Notes under the pieces: generated by a model | Told to the model about the DNA's origin: nothing | The model's database searches: none | What the model saw: only the letters and a program-made list of their open reading frames with translations | Program-made: the position numbers and the translations under genes | NCBI GenBank assembly: GCA_963978545.1 | Contig: OZ021733.1 | Span: 28,333,330 to 28,397,329, forward strand | DNA length: 64,000 nucleotides | From: Linyphia triangularis | Taxonomy: Eukaryota; Arthropoda; Arachnida; Araneae; Linyphiidae | Direction of reading: 5' to 3' | Part shown: positions 34,701 through 46,700 of the stretch, one piece after another | Position numbering within the stretch: position 1 is the first letter of the stretch | How the letters are laid out: every line of letters begins with the position of its first letter

Positions 34701-37700
34701 GATCCTAAAGTAAGTGCAGTCAAGCTTGCTGCAGAAACTCCTCAAATAATTGGTAGAAGTGTATGTGCTGAAACTGTACGGAATGTAATTAGACAAGCTG
34801 GATATAAAAGTCGAGTTGCTAGAAAGAAACCATTCATCGGCTTGCAAAATCAGTTGGTTGGTTGTTGTGAGTTATCTGGCGCAAAAGCAACAAAAAGGCT
34901 ATACTGCGCCGAAACCATACAAATATTTAAAAGGTTTTAAAAATACACTTGTTTATAGGAAGAGAATAATAAAAACTTTTAAAGTTGATGTATTAAATAA
35001 GGTAATAAAAACCTATCTCCTGTAAAAACTTAAAGAGATTCATATGTGGCGGTGAGCTTAAAATCGAAGACAATGAAGGATGACATGAATTAAAAAGGCG
35101 TTGCCTTATCAAATTAAAAGAAGAGCATTCTGATAAAATGTGAAAAACTGTTAAAATTACTCCACAGGAATTACATGTGGGGCCATCTTCTGCCAGCAGA
35201 AGATGAACATGAGTAAGACGAGTGTGGCCTATTCTTAAACGATTTAAGAGTACTTCCCTTTTCCGGGATTGCTGTATGGGGGCGAATCCGGATATTAGGG
35301 GCTGGAACGAACGCAGCTTGTTATCCGTCTGTGCATCCCACATGGCTTGCAAAATCAGAAAAAGTGTCTAGAGTTTGCTAAAAACTCATCAATTGAAGAC
35401 CAATAACTTTAGGAAGAAGGTAATATTTAGCGATGAAAGTAAATTCAACATTTTTGGAAGTGACGGTCGTCGCACCGCATGGAGAAAGCCCAATTCCAAA
35501 AAATTTACGTCCCACAGTTAAGCATGGTGGTGGCTCCGTCATGGTTTGGGGTTGTATGGCTTCAACCGGGGCAGGAAATTTGGTTTTTATAGATGGTATT
35601 ATGAATCATTTAGTTAACTTGGATTTACTTAAAAAAAAATCTAAAAGAAAGTGCTAAAAATTTGGATTTAGATGGAAACTTCATATTCCAGCACGATAAC
35701 GACCCCAAGCACATGGCACGTAACTTTAAAATGTGGTGTCTCTTTAATTGTAAACAGCAGTTGCACGCAACACTACAGTCCCCTGAGATTAATGTCATAG
35801 AAAATCTGTGGGTCGCACTCGAAACAATGGTCCAAACACACAAAATAAGAAACAAGGCTCATTTAAAACAAGTGTTACAAGAAGAAAGAGATAAAATATA
35901 TTCAGATACCACCCAAAAGTTGGTTGAATCCTTACCTCGACGTTTGGAGAACATTATAAAAGCCAAAGGGTATATAACTAAATATTGACGCTTTCTTTAT
36001 AAGTGATATATTACTAAAATTTCATTAGTGTATTCTCAATTTTTTGAGACAAAAATCTGCATATGTTTTTTTTAAAATGCTTCTGAAATTTTTCATTTCA
36101 AAAATTTTTGGTTTATTGTTCTTTATTTTTACTTTAAATTAAACCATTTGTTATGTGTGAAAATAAGAACATGTTTGCATTTCTTGGTAATGTGTTACTT
36201 ATACTGAAAGTTGGATTTATCAAATAAAAGAAGGGTGTACTCTCAATTGTTTGATTGCCGACCAAACGGTATAGTGGTTAGCGTGCTAGCTTCTAGACCG
36301 CGAGGTTGCGGGTTCGAGTCCCGTGTTGGCATGGGTGTTTGTAAATGTATGTTGGCTTGTCTAATGACGAATGTTTCGGCGCATTATAGCCCTCGTGTTG
36401 CTGAGCCTCGTGTTGCTGAGAACGGCGCCAGATAATCTGAATACAACCAACCAATTTTTTGAGCCACTGTATTTAGCATGGCAACGATATAAAGCACAAA
36501 AACTTTATCCGTCAAACTGCTTCTATTCTAAGTTTTAAGCTACATACTTCAGTTCTTATACTTAGAATAGATGTTTACACAATTAAGACATTGTCTGTCT
36601 ACCAGGAGATTAGCTCCAGCCAAATAGTCTAGTCGATTGCAGTTGCTATAAAATCAAGGTTGGTTGTTTTCAGATTATCTGGCGCCGTCAGCAACACGAG
36701 GGCTATAATGCGCCGAAACATTCGTCATTAGACAAGCCAACATACATTTACAAACACCCATGCCAAACACGGGACTCGAACCCGCAACTTCGCGGTCTAG
36801 AAGCTAGTACGCTAACCACTATACCGTTTGGTCGGCAATATATATAAAATCAAGACTCGACGGTTCAGTATAGGGGTAATATTCACATATTTAGCAAGGT
36901 AACCATATAAAGCACAACAACTTTATCCGTCAAACTGCTTCTATTCCCTGTTTTAAGCTACATACTTTAGTTTTTATACTTAGAATAGATGTTTACACAA
37001 TTTAGACACTGTCTGTCTACCAGATTAGCTCCAGCCAAATAGTCTAGTCGATTGCAGTCGCTATAAAATCAAGACTCGACGGTTCAGTATAGGGGTGATG
37101 CATGCGGAAAATTGACATCCAAATCCTCTGAAGTAGATGTCGCTCTCCTGAAATCACTCTGGTAAAATTGGGCTAGACTCGTTTCCATTTCTACAGACAA
37201 CGTTGGACAACTTACGGAAGCCATTCTTGTGGTTGGCAGACAGTGTACATCAGAGCTCAATATTTTCAATGTGTTCTATAGCATTTTATTTATATAATTA
37301 TGTTATAAAGCATTATTATTCTATAGCATAGATATTCTATATGATTTTTAGTCTAATTAAAAGGTTGAATCTGATTTCTTTTAAATTAATGCATTTTGGA
37401 TAACATCTTTTTAATAGGAGGAATAGCTGAAATGGACCCAATGAAATTGGATCCAGTGATAAACTGTGCTAAAGACGTGACTAAACGCATCAACGAAGCA
37501 TCTCGAAGCAAAACTCCTTTATATTTTGCTGCAACTGCAGGGATGAGGCTATTGAAGTAAGACACATATTCATTTAGTTCAATTCATTCACTTTTGGCTT
37601 CAGAAGGCTCGGAATAGACCAAGTTTAATTAAAACCACCTTATATTTATTTCAATTATTTCAAAATTCAAAACTTTAGTTAAATATTTTTAATTAATGCT

Positions 37701-40700
37701 TCTATCCAATCCAAACTGGGAATATTATTTAATTTCTTACCAAATAAAATTGTTAAGTCATACGATTATATATCATATACAAAATATGTCATTTCAATCA
37801 CTGTGTATTGTTATATTCTATAATGCTCTTTGTTATGCAGTGCCACTACAGTGGCGAACGCGCACTATACATTAAAGACGCCCGAACTAGCCACAGCTGT
37901 TGCTCAATATAATAAGCTCCATATGATTTCATGTATCTTTTTTAGAGTTTGAGCGTCTTAAGCGACAGACGCAACCGCTAGTCGCAGCTGTAGCCCAGTA
38001 TAATAAGCTCCATAGGATTACATGTTTCACTTAAAGTGGCCTGTCTGAGTGTCTGAAGCGGTGGCGCCAGTTCGCCACTGGAGTGGCTCTGTATAATAAG
38101 AGCATCAGAAAAACTATCAAACATGAAAGCTATTGAGACTCTGTATTTTACTAGCTATCTTCAGAATTGAGGGCCTGAGAAGCAAAGGGGTCTAAGAGAC
38201 TTTTCTTAACTTTGGAGAAAATACACTTTAAAGTTTCTTATTTATATTAAGGGGGCATGCTACCCAAAATATAACAAAAATGTCAATTTTTCAATTTTTA
38301 TCTCATAATGTGGAGAATATCTTTCTGAATAGTTGTGCAAAAATTTATACTTGTACCTTTGATAGATAAAAAGTTATATTGTATTTTCTAAACCATCTCA
38401 CACAATCAAAGTTGAAAAAGAAATCTTTAACACTGTTTTTCTCAGTTCGTTATTTTTCAATTTGAGTGTTGTTTAAATCCCTAAGACTTTTTTCTAAATT
38501 TAGTTAGGATTGGGAAATTTTTATAGAGTATTTATATACGTCTGATAAACAAAAGTTAGTGGGGAATTAGGTGTGCTGTGTTTAGTTGTTGTTGTTTTTT
38601 AAATTAAAAACTTGAAAACTTGAAATAAAACGTCATTTTTCTGCTGATTTTAGTGTAAAAACATATAAAACTTTTTTCATTGCTTGCATCTTCAAATCTA
38701 TACTAACTATTCTTAACAATTATAATGCTAATATATTGTAAGAAATTTATGGAAAAATACTTAAAATTGTGGAAGGAGTAGCATTTCGAAAAAAGTTTCA
38801 AAAAATAAAAAAAAATTGAATTAATCAAAAATTATTTATTCAAAATATATTTGAAGGTTAAATTATGTTTACTTATCATCAACACAATGTAAAATTACCA
38901 TAGTTTAAATTTTAGTGGTGAAATTTCTGAAAATATTTTTTGGGGTACCATACCGCCTTAAATTTGTATGAAAATTATTTGTTGTTCAAATACTAACCTC
39001 TGGGATGATGATATCACTACTTTTCATATAATTTAATATAAATAAGAAACTTTAAAGTGTATTTTCTCAAAAGAAAAGTCACTTAGATCCCTTTGTTTCT
39101 CAGGCCCTCAATTCCTTTAAGATACTTAATTATCTAATCTTTATTTTTACTCCTTTAAACTATTTGATTTATTTTTTTCCTTGTAGCTCAGTCAATCCAG
39201 CTCGTGCCGATTCGATTTTAGATGAGTTAAATCTTCGACTTAACGAAACGGGATTATCTGTACAAAAAATAGAAATCATTCCAGGGAAAGATGAAGGAAT
39301 ATACGGATGGATTACGTCCAATTTTCTTCAGCAAACTTTGGAAATTCCTCAGGTGAACAACACTATGCTAATACTAGAAATTCTTAATTAAGAATTTATG
39401 TCCTTATACTAGGGACAGTATCATACATTTGAAAAAAATTATTACAAAAAAAATATCTTTCTTATAATTATTGCCTTAACCCATTAGAATAATTTCACAC
39501 CCCGATGTCATCATGTGATTTTTTATTTTGGCATAAGCATCATATGACACCCTCGCCGACCAAACGGTATAGTGGTTAGCATGCTGGCTTCTAGACCGCG
39601 AGGTTGCGGGTTCGAGTCCCGTGTTTGGCATGGGTGTTTGTAAATGTATGTTGGTTTGTTAAATGACGAAATGTTTCGGCGCATTATAGCCCTCGTGATG
39701 CTGACGGCGCCAGATAATCTGAATACAACCAACCAACCAACCATATGACACCCTCGGGGCGTCATGCAGCACTGCTTTGTACCGAATCTATGTTGGTTGA
39801 TTATTTTATGTATTATTATGTTTCCAACCATGCTGCTTCTGGATTTAAATATGATTATTCAGTCAACTCGAATGGCATTTAAATATGACTTCATTGAGTT
39901 AAAATTAACTTTAAAACTGCCCTTTAGTTTGTTTTACTCAATTAGTGTGTTTGGTTATTAGTTTGATTGTTTTACTCTTTTAGTTTAGTTTCAATTAGTT
40001 TGATGATTAACACATAAAAAAGTTTTTTTGAGAATGAGATTTCACTTTAACAATCAAGTTAACTTCAATTATTACACTCATTTTTTCATGTCATTTTTTT
40101 GGAAGCAACACTTTACTTGAGTTGTTAAAACTCCAACAAGTACTTTTCAAATAACTTCAATTGTTTTATCATCCAAATAACCTATTTAGCAACACTTGGA
40201 TTGGAGTTTTAAACGAAAGTAAAACGTTCCGCAAAGAATCAAAATCTTGAAAGTTATTATCTTTTTACAGAATTGTCTTACTTATACAAGTAATTTTATC
40301 TTATTTTTTTTCTATGTGTGTGTATTTTGCTTACAATCTGATCCTTCAAATTAAGGTGACAAAGCCAGTTGTTGATCAAATAAAGTCAGTGATGCCGACT
40401 TATTTTTTTTATAATTCCCCTACTTTTAAGATTTAGAATCAAAATGATATATTTACTGCGATCCTTAATGATTGTTTTACAATGAGTAAGAAATGAATCT
40501 ATTGAAAACAAAACAACAACAAAATTCTACAAAATTTTTATTTGAATTTCTATTTTTCCATGTGCTATGACAAACAATAATTCCTCAATGGCTCGTTCAG
40601 TAGCTGACAGTCCAAATTAATGAAAAAACGGTAACACCAACATTCAAAGAAAACTATTATGTCTAATGCCACTTGTAATACTCACTTCTGTATGTTTATG

Positions 40701-43700
40701 TCGCGTTTTTTCAAAAATTTGATGAATTGCTGGAAGAGTATCAAACACTGGCGGGATCACGCTAGGAAATAAAATTCTCGAAATTTAAAAAAAAAGAAGA
40801 AAAAAATTCAGAGAGAAATCTTTAAAAAAAAGGAAAAAGAATTTCCAATTTCTTTATTTTCCCTAAAATTATTAAACTTTTAATCTACATGAATTTTTGT
40901 TCTAGAAAACTTAGTCTTAGCCTAGAAAGACTTTTAAATATGAAAATATTAATAAAAAATTATAAAAAATTAACTATAAAAAAATTAAATAATAAGCAGT
41001 GGTTAAGAATCTCCTTAAATATTCCCTCATGGCAAATAAGGAAACTCTTAACCTTTAACTGCTGTGTGCGGTCTGACAGACCGCGAGTCATTTTTTGTAG
41101 AATGATTCAGCACCTTAAAATATTTCAAGTTTGACTTTTATATTATTTTTTCCGATATTATGTTGCTTAAATTTTAAACTGATGTTCATTAAATTGTTTT
41201 ATGCAGTATGGACCACGTGTTGCTCTTGCGCCAAAATTATCAAACCACCCAACCACAGCAATTAAAGGCTAATAGGCCCATGCCGACCAAACGGTATAGT
41301 AGTTAGCGTGCTAGCTTCTAGACCGCGAGGTTGCGGGTTCGAGTCCCGTGTTTGGCATGGGTGTTTGTAAATGTATGTTGGTTTGTTAAATGACGAAATG
41401 TTTCGGCGCATTATAGCCCTCGTGATGCTGACGGCGCCAGATAATCTGAATACAACCAACCAACCAACCATATGACACCCTCGGGGCGTCATGCAGCACT
41501 GCTTTGTACCGAATCTATGTTGGTTGATTATTGGATGTATTATTATGTTTCCAACCATGCTGCTTCTGGATTTAAATATGATTATTCAGTCAACTCGAAT
41601 GGCATTTAAATATGACTTCATTGAGTTAAAATTAACTTTAAAACTGCCCTTTAGTTTGTTTTACTCAATTAGTGTGTTTGGTTATTAGTTTGATTGTTTT
41701 ACTCTTTTAGTTAGTTTAGTTTCAATTAGTTTGATGATTAACACATAAAAAAGTTTTTTTGAGAATGAGATTTCACTTTAACAATCAAGTTAACTTCAAT
41801 TATTACACTCATTTTTTCATGTCATTTTTTTGGAAGCAACACTTTACTTGAGTTGTTAAAACTCCAACAAGTACTTTTCAAATAACTTCAATTGTTTTAT
41901 CATCCAAATAACCTATTTAGCAACACTTGGATTGGAGTTTTAAACGAAAGTAAAACGTTCCGCAAAGAATCAAAATCTTGAAAGTTATTATCTTTTTACA
42001 GAATTGTCTTACTTATACAAGTAATTTTATCTTATTTTTTTTCTATGTGTGTGTATTTTGCTTACAATCTGATCCTTCAAATTAAGGTGACAAAGCCAGT
42101 TGTTGATCAAATAAAGTCAGTGATGCCGACTTATTTTTTTTATAATTCCCCTACTTTTAAGATTTAGAATCAAAATGATATATTTACTGCGATCCTTAAT
42201 GATTGTTTTACAATGAGTAAGAAATGAATCTATTGAAAACAAAACAACAACAAAATTCTACAAAATTTTTATTTGAATTTCTATTTTTCCATGTGCTATG
42301 ACAAACAATAATTCCTCAATGGCTCGTTCAGTAGCTGACAGTCCAAATTAATGAAAAAACGGTAACACCAACATTCAAAGAAAACTATTATGTCTAATGC
42401 CACTTGTAATACTCACTTCTGTATGTTTATGTCGCGTTTTTTCAAAAATTTGATGAATTGCTGGAAGAGTATCAAACACTGGCGGGATCACGCTAGGAAA
42501 TAAAATTCTCGAAATTTAAAAAAAAAGAAGAAAAAAATTCAGAGAGAAATCTTTAAAAAAAAGGAAAAAGAATTTCCAATTTCTTTATTTTCCCTAAAAT
42601 TATTAAACTTTTAATCTACATGAATTTTTGTTCTAGAAAACTTAGTCTTAGCCTAGAAAGACTTTTAAATATGAAAATATTAATAAAAAATTATAAAAAA
42701 TTAACTATAAAAAAATTAAATAATAAGCAGTGGTTAAGAATCTCCTTAAATATTCCCTCATGGCAAATAAGGAAACTCTTAACCTTTAACTGCTGTGTGC
42801 GGTCTGACAGACCGCGAGTCATTTTTTGTAGAATGATTCAGCACCTTAAAATATTTCAAGTTTGACTTTTATATTATTTTTTCCGATATTATGTTGCTTA
42901 AATTTTAAACTGATGTTCATTAAATTGTTTTATGCAGTATGGACCACGTGTTGCTCTTGCGCCAAAATTATCAAACCACCCAACCACAGCAATTAAAGGC
43001 TAATAGGCCCATGCCGACCAAACGGTATAGTAGTTAGCGTGCTAGCTTCTAGACCGCGAGGTTGCGGGTTCGTGTCCCGTGTTAGGCATGGGTGTTTGTA
43101 AATGTATGTTGGCTTGTCTAATGACAAATGTTTCGGCGCATTATAGCTCTCGTGTTGCTGACGGCGCCAGATAATCTGAATACAACCAACCAACCTAATA
43201 GGCCCATCTTCCTGAAATTTAGTTATGCGCTAGATGTAATACGAATGATTATGAACCAAAAATTCTCATAGTAGGAAAATTGTTAAAAAACACCACTAAG
43301 CTTTGATTTGTGTTCACACATTTTTATTTTGATGTGAACATAAAAAAAATATAGTTGATTTCCTCATTGTGGTTGGTTGGTTTGTACGCTCAACGACCTA
43401 TTTTTATGCACAGTAACGGCTAATCATGCCTCATTGGCCAACCTGATGGCTGTGGGATTAACGCTCTGGCATCGCATGCCAAAAGTGCAGGGCTCAAATC
43501 CTGAGTTAGGCATGGATGTCCGTTGTAATTTTAAATCCGCTTTAAGCTGTAGGTCCCGGCCTGATTAGCCGTCATTGTGCTTACAATGTTCGTAGAGCGT
43601 ACAAACCAACGATTCCTCATTGTGTATTTCTAGTTTTATAAATTTTTTCTACATTTATTCTTAAACTGGGCATTCATACAATTTTACATCGAACAGGTCC

Positions 43701-46700
43701 TGAACATCGCTTAGGCCCACAAGGCCTGGGCCTTGGGCCAACGATTTTAGGAGGCCCTGAAATTAGCTGTAAACCTGTAACTTTTGTTTCACAAAAGTTT
43801 TGTGAATATCTTTTATAATCTGTATAAAAGAATCTTTACATAAAAATCATTTTGTATTGAATTTGAACCGTCCTAAGTATCCCAGAGTGTATTTATTTTA
43901 ATAAACCAAGCCATCATTTAAAAAGCTTAAAAAACAAGATTTCTTGAAAGATAAAGAGAAAATATTGAAAGAAAGTATTGACGAATTTATTGCGAGATCA
44001 GCAAATGTCCACTCTGAAGTTGTGAATAATGCTGCAGATATTGTTGCACAAATTGTCTGTATATAGTGTAAATAGTGACGTATTATTTTAAAATTCTATT
44101 GTAATTTATTTTTATCTTATTTTATTTATTAACAGCGATTATACAGGTTAGAAAAAGGTGGCAACACCTAAAGCAATCGAGAAATTTCGAGATGTTTCTT
44201 TTTCGTTGAATTGGCTGGAAATTTCGGGATTGTTCTCACGTGACTGCTATATAAAGACCGGAGATCGGGAAAGTTTTCAGATTGATTTCGGACTTCGATG
44301 TGAGCTGATCGCTTTGTTTACTGGAGAGAGCTTGTATAATCGCTGTATTCGAAGTTGTTCTTACTGAAGCTTGAGATTGATTAGACTGTTGTCTTTGAAT
44401 AAATTTTGTGCCTTTGAAGAGTGAATAAATAGTAGTTTTTATTTTAAAAACTGTGCCATCATTGCCTCAGCGGAAAAATTCATAACAATATTGTTGTCAC
44501 GGATATTACTGCACATTGTGATAGTGAAATGCAATGCTATACATAACCAAGTTTTTCCTCTTTTGATTTATAAATATGATTGTTTGAAATTTGTTTCTTT
44601 ATTTGTGATAAAAAAAAACTTTTAGAATGCAATATTAACATTAATTTATCAACTTTTTCTTTATTTAAAATTCATTCATTTGACTTTGTGTCAAGCAAAT
44701 TTCCAACAAATCTAGCGTTTGAAAAAGGGGCCCCTAAGAGTGTCTGGACCTTGGACCCCATCTTGTCATGGTCAGGCCCTGACAATGAATTGTGTTATTG
44801 GGTTGATTTGAAATTCTTACTTCAACTCGTATACTTAGTATTTCTTCTTCAGCATTAATGAGCCGTAACGTAAGAAAAGAAGGCATAAGAATTAGATATC
44901 CCTTTGAGTCAATGATCCATCAATTAAAAATGTACGTTATTTCAATGAAAAAATCTTTCACGTCAAATTATACTCAATAAATATTGCTGGTTACTGTGTG
45001 TTACTTTCTTGAGTGCAATTATTCAGGCGGTGGAGAGTGCAAGGATAGTCAAAAAGAGTTGAACTACAAATTTCTAGCCAAGTCTTTCATATTTTGCCAA
45101 ATAATGAACAGCAATTCTCACCTAGCAACCCCTGCTCATGCTTTTTCAACGTGAACTCCAATCGTTGCAGTGTTTTTTTTCCCCTGCTTATTAACATCGT
45201 GAACTTCCTCCAAAATCTCATTTTGGCTCTTATTGTACAGAGCCACTCCAGTGGCGAACCTTTCGCCTCAGTAAAGATGCCCGGGCAAGCCACAGCTATA
45301 TCCCAGTATAATGAGCGCCATATGATTGCATGTATTGCTTAGAGTCTGGGTATCTCAAGCAACAGACGCACTAGCCACAGCTGTGGTTCTGTTTAATAAT
45401 AAGCTTAAAGCGTATGCAGCTTTCGTTGCGGGCGACTCGATCGCGAGACCATTGGATCTCAAGGAAGATACTTTACCGCTATGCAAAAGAGTACTCAAAT
45501 GCACAGAAGTTTTATCTGTTATTTGAGGTCGCCACACAGCCTCCTCCCAGCGACGAAGGAGCGATACTGTTGTTCTGATCAACGTCTGATCGGAGTTGGA
45601 GGTTTGGGATGCTAGTTGCATCGTTGTGTCCGCTTGTTGCGGTGTTGCACGCGAGTTGCGTATCTGATCGCTTGTTGCGATGAAGTTTCTCCTTTCAGAA
45701 ATTGCCGATAGATGGCAGCATGATTCGTTTTAGTCCGGCTGTCACCAATAAAGCGTAAGCAGCTTTCATGAGGGTGACAGGCCTCGATCCCGAGACCATT
45801 GGACTCAAGGCAGATGCTTTACCTCTGTGCAAAAGAGTACTCCAGTGCACAGAAGCTTTATCTGCTATTTGAGGTCGCCACAAGCTCCATAATATTGCAT
45901 AGAGTGTCTTGTCTGAGTGTCTGAAGCGGTAGAGCACGTTCGCCACTGGAGGGGTTCTGTGTAATAAGAGCCTTACTCATTCATCCTTTAAGAATCAGTC
46001 AACGAATTACACCTTTTGGCGCCCGTGGTTTGTTGGATATCATTTTGTATTTGTATCAAAATGAAAAATACAAAATTTCCAATTTATTATGTAGCGCTTT
46101 CTTGATATTTGTAACAGATAATCTTCCATTTCGCACTGTGAACGAGAGTTATACGGATGAGTGATTTGTTTCAAACACATGTAATGTATTCCCTTTGGAA
46201 CCTTTAATTTCCGATTTAGAATTCTCTAGTATTTTCCAGTGTTAGTGGGAGGCGCCATGAATAATCGAGCGTCACTAGTAAACATATAAAAGCTCCGTAC
46301 TTTGGTTTCCCAAGTCTTTTGATATAATCAACACTTGGCGCTAGCCAAATGTCACCCCTCCCCTCTCTTGTCTTTGGAAATAAACTTGTGTGCAACTCAT
46401 CCACGATTGTTTATTTATAATGGTCAACATCCAAGGCACCGTTATATACATATGCATACAAAGTTAATTTTTACCCCGCCCCCCCCCCCCAGCGTTCAAA
46501 ATTTACATCATTCGTGCTACGAAATATGAGTTTAAATTAATCAATGAATCTCTTTCCTTTGCTAACAGGTGCCACCTTTTCAGCATCGTTACGTATTAAT
46601 TCTTTTCGTTGATTACTTAATAACTCAACCAAGTTAGCATCAATTCGTAGAAAAGCGGATTGATTGACAAGTAGAAAAGAATCAATGATTAAAGTTTTCT

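Larger units (their letters stand above)
34069..36472 (+). mobile_element. Tc1-like DD34E transposon, broken by LINE and SINE
   Basis: Left end near TACGTGGCACAAACAATTAAG, right end TTTTTTGAGCCACTGTA. The sister copy at 57335-58834 has TACAGTGGCTCAAACAATTG. A LINE (34854-35343) splits the transposase and a SINE (36257-36455) splits the right inverted repeat. It lies in intron 3. Confidence 0.88.
39555..43012. repeat. 1.73-kb direct tandem duplication bounded by SINEs
   Basis: Unit 1 (39555-41281) and unit 2 (41282-43012) are nearly identical; a 4-bp TTAG indel near 41710 accounts for the offset. Each unit is SINE-A, AT-rich sequence and MITE M2. Three SINEs (39555, 41282, 43013) delimit the units, and the middle one is a recombinant. 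It lies in intron 5. Confidence 0.95.

Noticed and set aside
40889..42865. Identical 81-codon open frames at 40889-41134 and 42620-42865 as a duplicated gene
   Set aside because: They are the same piece of the 1.73-kb tandem duplication, Lys/Ile-rich from AT-rich DNA and running into a MITE.
44158..44367. 69-codon frame inside the hAT-like element
   Set aside because: No recognisable transposase motif and no matching frame in related elements here; left as element interior.
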